Origin: Quillaja saponaria
Taxonomy: Eukaryota > Streptophyta > Magnoliopsida > Fabales > Quillajaceae
Length of the DNA: 64,000 nucleotides
Assembly: GCA_029379385.1 (NCBI GenBank)
Contig: CM055611.1
Coordinates: 1,240,001-1,304,000, forward strand
Direction: 5' to 3'
Part shown: in pieces, positions 11,815 through 22,726 of the stretch
How positions within the stretch are numbered: the stretch's first letter is position 1
How the letters are laid out: each line of letters starts with the position of its first letter
Program-made: the position numbers and the translations under genes
Notes under the pieces: model-generated
The model's input: the letters and a program-made list of their open reading frames with translations, nothing else
The model's database searches: none
Told to the model about the DNA's origin: nothing

Positions 11815-11930
11815 CCCTTCTTCATTTTGACCAAATAATATGAAAATTACAACATATGTAAGTTGTAATTTTATATAATTAATGCCCTTCTTCATTTGAC
11901 CAAATAATATGAAAACAACATATGTAATTT
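11815..11930. repeat. Duplicated segment resembling the peptide-gene promoter
   Basis: ATGCCCTTCTTCATTT(T)GACC followed by AAATAATATGAAAA and CAACATATGTAA occurs twice, at about 11812 and 11882. A related stretch, GTTTGACCTAGT..AACAACATATATAT..AATTTCCAGCG, lies upstream of the peptide ORF at 13.2 kb. These look like remains of serial local duplications of one small-gene unit. Confidence 0.55.
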
Positions 11931-12083
11931 CCAGTGTTTGACCTAGTATATGAAAACAACATATATTATATGTTACTAGGAACTTAATTTTTTCAACGAT
12001 TATGTGAAGCCATTATCAAAATTATTGACAAAGTCAGCTACTAAACCATTTCCATCCTACTATATTTATAATATATATAAATA

Positions 12084-12272
12084 TCAATGAAAAAACACAG
12101 AGAATGGTATCATATAGATTCTTATGTTCATGGACGATAAACCAGGACCACCAATCGGTGCTGGAGGTGACGGTTTCGGCTTGTCCTTGTCACGACCTTT
12201 TGCATTAATAGATGGAAGAAAAAGAAGAAGCAATATTCTGTTACAGAGCTCAACTAAACTGCACCGTTTCGT
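12084..12272 (-). pseudogene. Small secreted-peptide-like ORF without an ATG
   Basis: The minus-strand frame from 12272 reads a hydrophobic segment (ELCNRILLLLFLPSINAKG), a basic stretch (GRDKDKPKP), then SPPAPIGGPGLSS and a 15-residue tail before the stop at 12084-12086. It aligns over its length with the ORF at 12957-13121: hydrophobic leader, F(L/Y)PS, then PPAPIG. The position of that ORF's ATG corresponds to ACG here. An AG acceptor (CTTACAG, about 12290) lies just upstream, so a spliced upstream exon could supply the start. It is either a decayed paralogue or a two-exon gene. Confidence 0.35.
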
Positions 12273-12956
12273 TTTAATTTTGGCTGCTTCTGTAAGTTTG
12301 TCGAACGGCTAGTCTCCGACATCGTTTTGCTTTCGTTTTGAAAGAGTGACACGTTTGCAGATATGCAATGGTCTAGTAGGGATCTTCATATCAACATGAT
12401 ATGATTAACTCAAATTAATACCTAATTATATAAGAAAATATTAATCTGCACATGATTAATTCAATACTTAATTACATATAGTTGTTGTATGGGAAAAGTT
12501 TGGGGAATGAAACCGCTTCCAATTATCTTTAAAAAAAAATTAATCTCTAGTTATTTGAAGTTTTGATAAGTTTAATCTGATAATTTATTCTAAAATTGGC
12601 AATTGGATAATTGACAAATTATTATTATTATTATTTGAAGCACATGATTAGTGATAGAAGTTTTGAAAATTTAAAAGAAAGTCACAACAATGAAGATAGT
12701 ATACATCTGAAATCTCATACACGAAATATTATTTATTTTTACATCCAACCCCATACCAATTCAAACGAAACAATTATCGAAGATTTTATTACAATTCCTC
12801 TAGCACTTCACAATATATAGATATACAGCACTCATGGATAACTTAGGAACTGGAATCATATATCGTGTTTAATGATCAACAACCAACATAAGAATACATA
12901 CATATACAAAACCTACCAATTATAACTTTGGAACTGAAATCACATATTTTGTTTAG

Positions 12957-13121
12957 TCAAGGGTGTTGACTAAAACGACCAATAGGTGCTGGAGGTTTCC
13001 ATATGGGATGATCACGGAAACGGCCAAGTGGAACTCCGGCAGCAATATTATAATTTGATGGATAGAAAAGAAGAACAAGAAACAAGAAGCACAAACGTAA
13101 TACAAACTGTAATAGTCTCAT
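12957..13121 (-). CDS. Candidate small secreted peptide precursor (54 aa)
   Basis: A single exon runs from ATG at 13119-13121 to TGA at 12957-12959. Residues 1-20 (MRLLQFVLRLCFLFLVLLFY) form a classic signal-peptide core. The mature part is short, basic and proline-rich, and contains two similar blocks, PLGRFRDHP (residues 31-39) and PIGRFSQHP (46-54), separated by IWKPPA. A related leader plus PPAPIG block is encoded by a neighbouring ORF at 12.1-12.3 kb. Plant signalling peptides of this size and layout (signal peptide, C-terminal Pro-rich active segment) are common, but the motif does not match CLE, CEP, IDA, PIP or PSK consensus sequences as I know them, so no family is assigned. A TATA-rich stretch lies about 85 bases upstream. 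Confidence 0.5.
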   Translation of the reverse strand: MRLLQFVLRLCFLFLVLLFYPSNYNIAAGVPLGRFRDHPIWKPPAPIGRFSQHP

Positions 13122-13205
13122 AATAAACTAGTAGAAAGGAGGCAAGCCAAAAGTATGAAAATATACTTGAGAATTCAGATGTTTAAATTTCATCTCTCTC
13201 TGCTA

Positions 13206-13219
13206 TATATATATATAGA
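13206..13219 (-). promoter_or_regulatory. TATA-rich stretch upstream of the 54-aa peptide ORF
   Basis: An alternating TATATATA run lies 85-100 bases upstream of the ATG at 13121, a plausible TATA box for transcription on the minus strand. The run is low-complexity, so this is only suggestive. Confidence 0.3.
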
Positions 13220-13221
13220 TA

Positions 13222-15217
13222 ACAAGCACAAACGTTTGACCTAGTCATTTGGAAACAACATATATATATATATATTTATAATTTCCAGCGTCTGACTTAG
13301 TTATAAAACAACAATTTTTTTCTGTATTTTAAATTATTACAACTCATTATTTCTGTTAAAAGAAAATAATAATAGATATTAGTCATAGACTAGATTAAAG
13401 TAACTTTGTTAAAAAAAAAAAAAAAATAACAATAATAATACTAGGTTTTTGTTAAAAAGTCTCTGAACTAAAAGTTTAAAAAATAAAGTAATTTTAATTA
13501 GATTGTTGTACTTGGATTATTTTTTTGTTTTACTTGGGGAATTAGAATCTAGGACTTTTCTCACGCGGACTAGGGCCGACGTGGCTTGCACGGAGGTAGA
13601 CTAATTTTGATATCTAATCGTATACTTTACTTTTGACTTTTGGTCCTTGTATGCGTTAAAGTTTAAATATTCCATCTTACGCGTCGTCTTATGTGGTACC
13701 TGCAAGGTAAAAAAAAAAAACTGTCAATGAAATTTGAGAAAATTTTGATGTCACAGTAAAAAAATAATAAATTAAAAGAGAGAAAATAAAAAGTATGATC
13801 TTATTTTTCTGAAGGACTGAACTCTATATAGTGGTAAAATAAGGCTGATGAGGCATTCATGGACATTTCATTAATTCATAGACTTTTCCCCTGGAAATTA
13901 TTAGCCTTACATGTCCTTTTACTTTTCACTTCTGCTTATTGTAGGAAATTTTTAGGTCCTACCACGTGGCATAAATCTAAATCAAGACAACTCACAAAAA
14001 TAGTCAACTAGAAATTTCTCTTGTATTTTCTTTAAGGAAACGACAACTTGAAGGGCCTTTTTTGTGGGGAAACTATTAGAGAAATAAACTCTTTTGTTCT
14101 AGCTTTCCCACAAGTATTGCTGTGAAATTGATCCTCTGTGTTTTCTCATATTTGTGTTCTCACCCTACAAATACAACTAGTTTATCATTTTACCTAATCT
14201 TTATTGGTAGATGGATAAACTCTCTTACAAATAAGTCATCAACATATTTTTATTATTAAACAACATATTGTAAGAACTAAAATTTCGTCAAAATAAAATT
14301 TATAAATACAATAAAAATAAAAGAATAAAAAAGCTAGATACAGAGAATAACTACAATATATAAAACATCTATAGTTTGGGTACATATTTTCTTGTAATCA
14401 AGATCTTAATATTTTTAATATATGTTTTTAGTGTACTTGTCAAGAAAATGTATATAAAAAATTAATGATATTTATTACCGTGATCAATAATGTTTTCAAT
14501 TCTATTAATTTATAAATTATTCTTAGAAAGTTTATTTATTAGGCTTAAGTATAAGTACTCTACAATCACTTTTTTGATTTGAAGAAAAGAAGAAGCTATC
14601 ATACAATGGAATGCTAAAATATAACTTCGGATGAATGGGGTGGGGGAGTTACGTTGCTCTTTGATCAGCAGAATAAAAGGCCCTGAAGCTCTCTGTTTTA
14701 TTGCAGAGAACTCTCCACACCAAGGAACCGAATCACAATGAATCGAAGCCCTCCTTTTCCTTCCAATTAGTTAAATTCAACAAGCTCTGGAGATACATTG
14801 ATTTCATCTCAAGAACTAGAGAAGATTGATGAGATGCTTAGGGAAGATTTAATTCTCCACCCTAAGTCAAGTTCTTTCGAAGCAAAGAAGAATGATGTAG
14901 GCGCATGAGTAAGTTTATTGGCTTCAGATTCTTAGTAGTCTTATCTATCAATTAATATCTAAGATTCATGTATTTATCTTTTTGTTATATTTATTTATAT
15001 CGCAATTTATTGTGAAGTTTGAGAGTCAAGCCTAAAGAGTCATGTTTAAGAAGTTGTAGCTGTCTTGTAACTATATAAATACTTTCTATCAATGAAACAA
15101 AAGGCATAATGTTTCGTTTTTAAAAGTTATTCAGCAAGTACCTTCCTTGGAATGAGTGATTCCACCTAAACAATGAAGCTTGTGGCTTGGTTGCATCGAG
15201 TGACACCTGTAATTAAT
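13222..15217. other. Intergenic; possible LTR-like fragment at its right end
   Basis: No supported gene. A palindromic G-box CCACGTGG is present near 13962. Near 15050-15110 the words AGCTGTCTTGTAACTATATAAATA and CTATCAATGAAA resemble the TATA/poly-A region of plant LTRs, suggesting an older LTR fragment next to the copia insertion. That assignment is weak. Confidence 0.35.
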
Positions 15218-16882
15218 TGTTGGAATTTTGATTATACCGGCATAGCAAAAATTTAAAAAAATTTGGCATAACTAAATTCTTAAGATAATTTCTATTGTTT
15301 ATGAACCAATATTTTTCTATTAATCTTATAAATAGAATATTACTTCTTGAAGCGATTAGGACGATCTTAACTTTTGATTCACAAGTTGTACAGGGTGTAC
15401 AACCTCTAAGTGTATCCACACTGAATGACTTGATCAAGAGCTATGTATTGGCTGCCAAAAATCTCTTTGTGTGCTAGCACAAGTGATGAGATTTTCTCAC
15501 GTCTCACAAACACTCAGTTTTGCCAATAATTCTCTGCAGAGAATTTTGGCTCTCTGTGATATCTGAATAAAAGTTACGTACGTTACTTATCAGGTCTAAC
15601 CTTATTTAAGTATGATATAACTGAACTCTAAATAATAAGATCAGATCTTATCTATTAGAGACTTTAGATAAAATAAGAAAATCTCATCAAAGTTAATCCT
15701 ATTTTAAATTTCAAATATCATTTGTTTGTAATTACATGAAAGCCCAAAACTTCTCTTAATCAAATTGCATCCATTTGTGTGTGACCCCTTAGGTTCATAT
15801 TAAACTGGCAGTAGGCTACATTAACTTAATGTATTTTTCAATTAGATCCACATCTAATTAATTTAAATCAAAACTAATTTTGATTTATCCATTAAGGAGA
15901 ATTAATTATTAAATTAATTCTCGGGTTACCTACAAGTCAAGATTGATGCCTAGCAGCATGTGATGACTACCCAGATAATATAAATATATTTGTGAACCTT
16001 TCCGTTGTTAGCTACCATGCAATTCAATCTTTCCATCATTCAATGTTCCTGATTAAACTTAGAGTACGGATTAATATCAAACCCTAAATTGTTTAATCTG
16101 ATATATCTATTTATAAATCATAACTCATGTGGTGAAACTTAAATTCTCTAATCTAGTTTCACACCACCCTGGCCAGAGACTTTCTGAATTATGTCTTAAT
16201 TAGATAACATAGAACATTCTCTCACCTTACTAAGAGTGATAAATCCCTTATTGTACATTCATATACCTTCATACATAGATAGTCATACCCAACATCTATC
16301 TCTGTATAACCCATGGTGAATTATACTTAGATAGTATCAAAGCATAATAACCTATGTACAAGGTATCTATGATGCCTCAGGTTTGAAGATCATTTGCACC
16401 ACTACAATGAAGAACACTCATTGACAACTATGTAAAAATTCATATGAGTATTCTATGATCGAGTCAATTCAGTGAACTTGTTCTTTAACAAGTACCTACA
16501 TGTTTATTATAGTGTCAACTACACAAATGATCATGAGATCGATCACCCTCAACATTTGAGCTAATATAACATGTACTAATCTAACCGGATCATTAATTCC
16601 CATTATTAATGACCATATGATTAGGAATATTTAAGAACAAAGCTTAAGAAAATATATCTCATAAGCATGATCACATCATGGTTCTTATTTTCATGGCTTA
16701 TATTCTATGGGATTTATCATGTTCATACTAAAGAATTAACTAGCAATTAAAGTACATGATAAATAATAATACCATATAATAATGAAACATATTCATTTTA
16801 TTAATAACTGAATAAGACTGTATTTATAAGTAATATACCATAAACATCTAATATCATTGGCTTGTAGGGCATACTACTAACA
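15218..16882 (-). repeat. 3' LTR of the copia element (1,665 bp)
   Basis: It begins TGTTGGAATTTTG and ends CTACTAACA on the plus strand. It is collinear with 22727-24082 but retains about 300 bp missing from that copy (after GGTTCATATTAA, around 15793-16100). Confidence 0.95.
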
Positions 16883-16895
16883 ATCTCTCACTTGT
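16883..16895 (-). other. Polypurine tract
   Basis: The minus strand reads CAAGTGAGAGAT directly before the TGTTAG start of the 3' LTR, the expected position and composition of a copia PPT. Confidence 0.75.
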
Positions 16896-16896
16896 A

Positions 16897-19800
16897 CTAA
16901 AGCCAATCGCTCTTGTATCTCATACCCATCTTCTCAAAGTGGCGATCAAAGTTTTGTTGAGACAATGGTTTAGTGAATGGATCTACTATATTATCATTTG
17001 TTGATACCTTTTGTATATTCACATCACCCCTATCAATGATTTCTCTAATCAAATGAAAACGCCTTAGAATGTGTTTGGTCGTTTGGTGAGACCTTGGTTC
17101 CTTTGCCTATACTATGGCTCCATTGCTATCACAGTATAATGATACTGGATTAACAATATCAGGAATCACACCTAGCTCGTTGATGAACTTTCTCATCCAA
17201 ACAGCTTCTTTGGTAGCTTCGTTGGCAGTAATATATTCAGCTTCAGTGGTTGAGTCTGCAATGGTGTCTTGTTTGAAACTTTTCCAATGCACCGCTCCAC
17301 CATTCAAGGTGAATACATACCCTGATATAGACTTACTATCATCCTTATCATATTGAAAACTTGAGTCTGTAAAGGCATCAATTTTCAAATCTGATCCTCC
17401 ATAAATGAGAAACAAATCTTTAGTCCTTATTAAGTACTTAAAAATGTTCTTCACTGTTTTCCAATGACATTTACCGGGATTAGACTGATATCTGCTTGTT
17501 ACAAGAAGTGCATAAGCAACATCAAGTCTACTACATACCATAAAATACATGATAAATCCTATTGCCGAAGCATAAGGTATTCTACTCATTAATTCTCTTT
17601 CTTGAGGTGTCTGGGGTGACATCTTCTTAGAGAGAGTGATTCCATGACTCATAGGCAAATAGCCTTTCTTGGAATCATTCATACTGAACCTCTTCAGTAT
17701 TTTATCTATGTATGTAGATTGGGACAAGCCAAGCAACCTTTTAGATCTATCTCTATAAATCTTAATCCCTAAGATATAGGTAGCTTCACCCAAATCTTTC
17801 ATGGAGAAGTTCTTTGATAGCCAAACCTTGACTGATTGTAACATAGCTACATCGTTCCCAATGAGTAGTATGTCATCCACATATAGGATTAAGAAAGCAA
17901 CAGCGCTCCCACTAACCTTTTTGTATACAAAAGTTCATCCGGATTCTTAATAAAATTAAACTTTTTGATTATTTCATCGAAACGGATGTTCCAACTTCTT
18001 GAAGCTTGCTTAAGTCCATAAATAGATCTCTGTAGCTTGCATACTTTGTGTTTATCATCACTAGATATAAAACCCTCAGGTTGTGTCATGTACACATCCT
18101 CTTCAATGTTTCCATTAAGAAATGTGGTTTTTACATCCATTTGTCATATTTCATAATCATAGTATGCAGCTATAGCAAGTAAGATCCTAATTGATTTAAG
18201 CATGACTACAGGGGAAAAGGTTTCATCAAAATCAATTCCTTGCTTTTGACTATATCCTTTCGCCACTAGTCTTGCTTTATAGGTTTCAACCTTTCCATCT
18301 ACTCCAATCTTCCTTTTGAAGACCCATTTACAACCTATAGGTACTATACCTTGAGCTGCATCAACCAAAGTCCATACTTTGTTAGAGTACATGGAATCAG
18401 TTTCGGATTTCATGGCTTCTTGCCACTTCTTAGAGTCAATATCATACATTGCCTCTTCATAGGTAGTAGGATCCTCATCAGTTATAAGTTGACCCTCATC
18501 ACCCTTAATGAGAAATCTATAATATCTCTTAGGTGGTTTAGGTATCCTTCCTGACCTACATAAAAGTTGTGTACTTTGAGGTTCCACTTCAATAGGCACC
18601 TGAGGTGGCAGTGTATCATTCGCTTGTGGTTCTTGTGATATCTCATCAAGTTTTATCTTGCTCCCACTATTTCCTTCTAGTATAAACTCTTGTTCTAGAA
18701 AGATAGCATGTTTTGGAACAAACACTTTTTGTTCCAATGGGTGATAGAAATAATATCCAGCAGTTTCCTTAGGATATCCCACAAACCTGCACTTATCAGA
18801 TTTTGCTCCTAGCTTATCTGATTGTAATTTTTTTACATATGCAGGACAACCCCCAATCTTAATGTAATTAAGATTTGGGTTTCTTTTCTTTCCATATCTC
18901 ATATGGTGTTGATGATACAACCTTTGAGGGTACTCTATTGAGTAGGTAAGCAGCAGATAGTAGGGCATAACCCCAGAAAGAGATAGGAAGATCAGTGTAA
19001 CTCATCATGGATCGAACCATGTCTAACAATGTTCGGTTTCTTCTTTCTGACACACCATTCATTTGTGGTGTTCTAGAAGGAGTCCACTGAGAAAGAATTC
19101 CATTCTCTTTTAGATGATCAAGAAATTCATCGGACAAGTATTCACCTCCCCGATCTGATCGAAGAGTTTTAATACTCTTCCTAGTTTGCTTTTCAACTTC
19201 ACTTTTGAATTCTTTGAACTTTTCAAATGATTCGAATTTATACTTCATTAAGTATACATACTTATACCTAGAAAGGTCATCAGTGAAAGTAATAAAATAG
19301 GAGTAACCTCCCCAAGCAATGACTGTTAAGGGTCCACACACATCAGTATGCACTAACCCTAATATATCTGCAGCTTTTTCTCCATGTCCGCTAAATGGAG
19401 ATCTAGTCATTTTTCCTATGAGACAAGCTTCACAAGTTGGATATGATTCAAAATCCTTGAAATCTAAATAACCTTCTTTTACCAACTTGTGAACTCTATC
19501 TTCATTAATATAATCTAGTCTTAAGTGCCACATATACGAATAATTTACTTAATTCTTCTTCATTTTGTTTGAATGTTCGATATTAAGTACATTACCATGC
19601 ACATTAAGAATATAAAGACCATCATCTAAAGTACCAGTACCATAAAATTCATTACGAAAATAAATCGAATAGCATTTGTTCTTAAGAGAAAATTCATAAC
19701 CTTATCTATCAAGTTTAGAAACAGAAATAATGTTCTTAACTGAAACTGGTACGCAAAAGCAATCATTAAGTTCTAATGTTTTTTCCAGATGGTAAAACTA

Positions 19801-20823
19801 AGCAATAGGTTCCAACAGCTAGTGCAGCAACTTTTGCTCCATTTCCTAGTCGTAAGTCTACTTCACCTTTGCTTAGCCTTCTACTTCTTCTCAGTCCCTG
19901 CATAGAATTGCAGATGTGAGAACCATTATTAGTATCTAATACCCATGAAATAGAATCGTTAATAGTTACATTAACTTAAATAACGAACATATGAGACATA
20001 CCTTCAGAAGGTTTGTTCTTCAAACTTGCAAGATACTCCTTGCAATTTCTCTTCCAATGTCCATGCTTGCCACAATGGAAGCATTGGTCCTTATCATTGG
20101 CCTTGGAAGGTTTCTTAATACCATCATTAGGTTTGTGTAGCTTCTTTTTCTTCGAATCCTTCTTTTTAGAAGAACTCTTGCCCTTTTTGGACTTTGAAGA
20201 GCTACTACATACATAATGTGATTCTTATCCTTTTTAATAGATGGCTCAGCAGTTTTCAGCATGTTAACAAGCTCAGGAAGTGAAGCCTCTAGCTTGTTCA
20301 TGTGAAAGTTCATAACAAACTGCGAGTAAGTGTCAGGCAAAGATTGTAGGATCAAATCCGTGCACAACTCAGTGTCCATATTGAAGCCTAGTTCTTTTAA
20401 CTGCTCAATATGTCCAATTATCTTTAGTCCATGTTCATAGACAGATGATTGTTCAGTCATCTTATCCCTGAAGAGCTCTCTAGATATCTGATATCTAGCT
20501 ATGCGACTATGCTCACCATAAAGTTCATATAGATGCTTTATGATAACTGAAGCATACTCCATCTTATCATGTTGCTTCTAAAGCTCATTTGACATAGATG
20601 CTTGCATGTAGCATACATCTTTTATATTATACTCTTCCTATCTAAAATAAGTATCTTTTTCCTCAGCAGATGAATTCTCATCAAGAATTTTAGGAATAGG
20701 AGCCTCAAGGACATAACCTATCATTTCGGAATTGAGAACAATTCTCAAATTTCTAAGCCAATCCATATAATTTGGTCCAGTCAAGCGATTTATTTCTAAA
20801 ATACGGGTAAGTGAGTTTGTCAT
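16897..20823 (-). pseudogene. Copia gag-pol polyprotein, broken by stops and frameshifts
   Basis: Gag starts at 20823 (MTNSLTRILEINRL), with in-frame TAG codons at 20638-20640 and 20578-20580 and a frameshift near 20212. A CCHC zinc knuckle (CFHCGKHGHWKRNC) follows at about 20035-20080. The protease active site reads DTNNGSHIC instead of the usual DTG/DSG. Integrase (18868-19533) keeps the core acids in HTDVCGP, SDRGGEY and NGVSERRN, but a zinc-binding His in the pre-integrase motif is Tyr (WHLRLDYIN). A frameshift near 18885 separates it from RT. RT has a TGA at 18141-18143, a one-base frameshift near 17930 and an intact YVDD box. RNase H keeps FTDSSF, TTEAEY and YCDSNGA before a TAG at 17107-17109; the remaining coding tail runs to 16897. 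Confidence 0.93.
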
Positions 20824-22713
20824 GGTGATCTACAAATAATCAACAAATTATATTAGCATTTATTCAGATTATTAACTACCAAATAGATTTGGTCTTTTAA
20901 TCTAAATTGGTACCTCCCACTTTTTACTTTGGTTTCCATTACCCTCTAAAAATGGAAAGCGAGTAACCCCGTTGGAAGGTTACTTAGCGGGGTTTAAGAT
21001 CCCATCATATATACAAATAGCCATGTGACACAACAAACCAAAAGTATTTGATAGGTAGATAACTATTATCAATTTCATCATATGAAATTCTTAATCATAT
21101 TTAGCCCCTTAAAATTATGCAATCTTGTGTGACACAACAAATTACATAACTTATAGTTAAGTTACTGCCACTATTCGCAACAAGTATATCCCAATATATA
21201 TAATTCTTGTGTGACACAACAAAATTATATAATCAAGATATCTCATAAGCATCTACTATGCATAGACAATACAAATTATCCTAGAATTGCAAATCATGTG
21301 TGACACATCAAATTTACAATCACAAGATAATTTCTAATATTATCTATAATAGTGGAGGGCTACGAATTTCATTCTTATAATGAATTTCGTTACAACTTAA
21401 TATTTCTATATTTGATTAAGAGGGATTCTTGGTCAAATTTTAATATATTTAGGTCTCATCATGCATATATCACATATATCATCTATGAGCTAGGCATGCA
21501 TCAACATACATTTTAATATACATCTTATGCTAATATGGTGGATGACTATGGACCTTTTCTAAGTGTGATTTACTTGAGCCATAAGTAAATCACTAGGACA
21601 TTCCTAGGTAAAATTATTACATGAAAATATCACATACATTAATGGGTCTTCAATCTTCAAATATGATCCACCGCCTTTCTTTAATAAAATTATATCATAT
21701 CCTAATAATCTATACATAGTATTTATTAAGAAACCTTGAATCAAATTCAAGAGGAATTACATAGGAGGGAGATAGAAAATTACATTGAGAAATAAAATAG
21801 AAAGGCGAGGCATGCAAGCCCCATTTAAATATTACAACCCAAATAATTTTACAACTATTAAAAATAAGATAAAACCCATCACATAGGTCTAATGTCCATA
21901 GTCATCCACTAATCATCCATACAATCACATTACATTAAATAAAAATAATAATAACTTGATTCCATTCTAATTGTGATTATGCATGAAGTTTCTTAATATC
22001 ATATATCCATGGATTTCTCAAATCCTAGTAATATTGGATTTAATAATAATCAATTATAATCCAATAATGATTTTAATAAAAATAAAATAACTCTTATACT
22101 ATTTTAATTAGAATCCTACTTCTACTAGTAGTATTAAAATAAATTAACTTTTAATTTATTTTAATTAGAATTCCTAATAAAACAACTCTTGTTTATATGA
22201 ATTAGGATTCTATCCTTCCAATTAAAATAAAATAACATTTATTTATTTTAATTAGAAAAATAAAAATAAAAATTGAGACTAGTATGTTAAAGTAAAATAA
22301 CACTTATTTAATTAATTAAAATTCTTCTAATCTTAATAATTTTTTAAAAAAAATTAAATTAAATAAATAAGAAGCCTAAAAGAATAAAACAATATACATG
22401 GCAGTGGCATATCTAACGTGAAATGAATTGTCATTGTTTTTAACAATATTTACAGAATTGCCATCCATCATAGCAATTTTGTTACTATTCACGGTTTTTT
22501 TTTTTTTTTTTTTGGGATATTTCAACAACTTTGAAACTAATGTTTAAATAACCAAGATTTATGAAATCTCAAAATTTAAACAATATAAAATTTATGAAAT
22601 CTCATTTCAATAAAATTATAAATATAATCAACCAAATGTAATTAGGATAATTAAATCAAATTCATCATAATCACAATAATGGAATCAAATCAATTCATAA
22701 ACTAATAGAGTTG
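20824..22713 (-). other. Copia 5' leader rich in hairpins
   Basis: This 1.9-kb non-coding stretch lies between the PBS and the gag ATG. It includes a set of stem-loops sharing the loop word TGTGTGACACAACAAA (plus-strand reading) at 21014-21320. Further perfect hairpins are at 21071/21082 (AATTTCAT/ATGAAATT), 20933/20951 (TTTCCATT/AATGGAAA) and 20962/20978 (AGTAACC/GGTTACT). A poly-T run sits at about 22496-22513. Confidence 0.7.
21014..21320 (-). repeat. Four spaced stem-loops with a common loop sequence
   Basis: Plus-strand arms are CAAATA/TATTTG (21014-21019, 21045-21050), TTATGCAAT/ATTACATAA (21115-21123, 21141-21149), ATATAATT/AATTATAT (21198-21205, 21223-21230) and ATTGCAAAT/ATTTACAAT (21286-21294, 21312-21320). 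Each encloses TGTGACACAACAAA or a close variant. Spacing between loop words is about 104, 82 and 89 bases. The single mismatch in the second and fourth stems becomes a G-U pair in the minus-strand (sense) RNA. Confidence 0.75.
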
Positions 22714-22725
22714 GCTCTGATATCA
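22714..22725 (-). other. Primer binding site, initiator tRNA-Met type
   Basis: Immediately inside the 5' LTR the minus strand reads TGATATCAGAGC, one mismatch from TGGTATCAGAGC, the sequence complementary to the 3' end of plant initiator tRNA-Met that primes most copia elements. Confidence 0.85.
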
Positions 22726-22726
22726 C

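Noticed and set aside
12124..12312. Plus-strand ORF of 62 codons
   Set aside because: It is antisense to the better supported secreted-peptide frame and shows no leader or family similarity.
15295..15477. Plus-strand ORF and its near copy at 22.7-22.9 kb as a duplicated gene
   Set aside because: Both are inside the two LTRs of the copia element, which explains the duplication.
20824..21360. CRISPR-like array from the spaced TGTGTGACACAACAAA word
   Set aside because: Plant nuclear DNA inside a retrotransposon leader; spacers are stem arms and vary in length, so these are RNA hairpins rather than CRISPR repeats.
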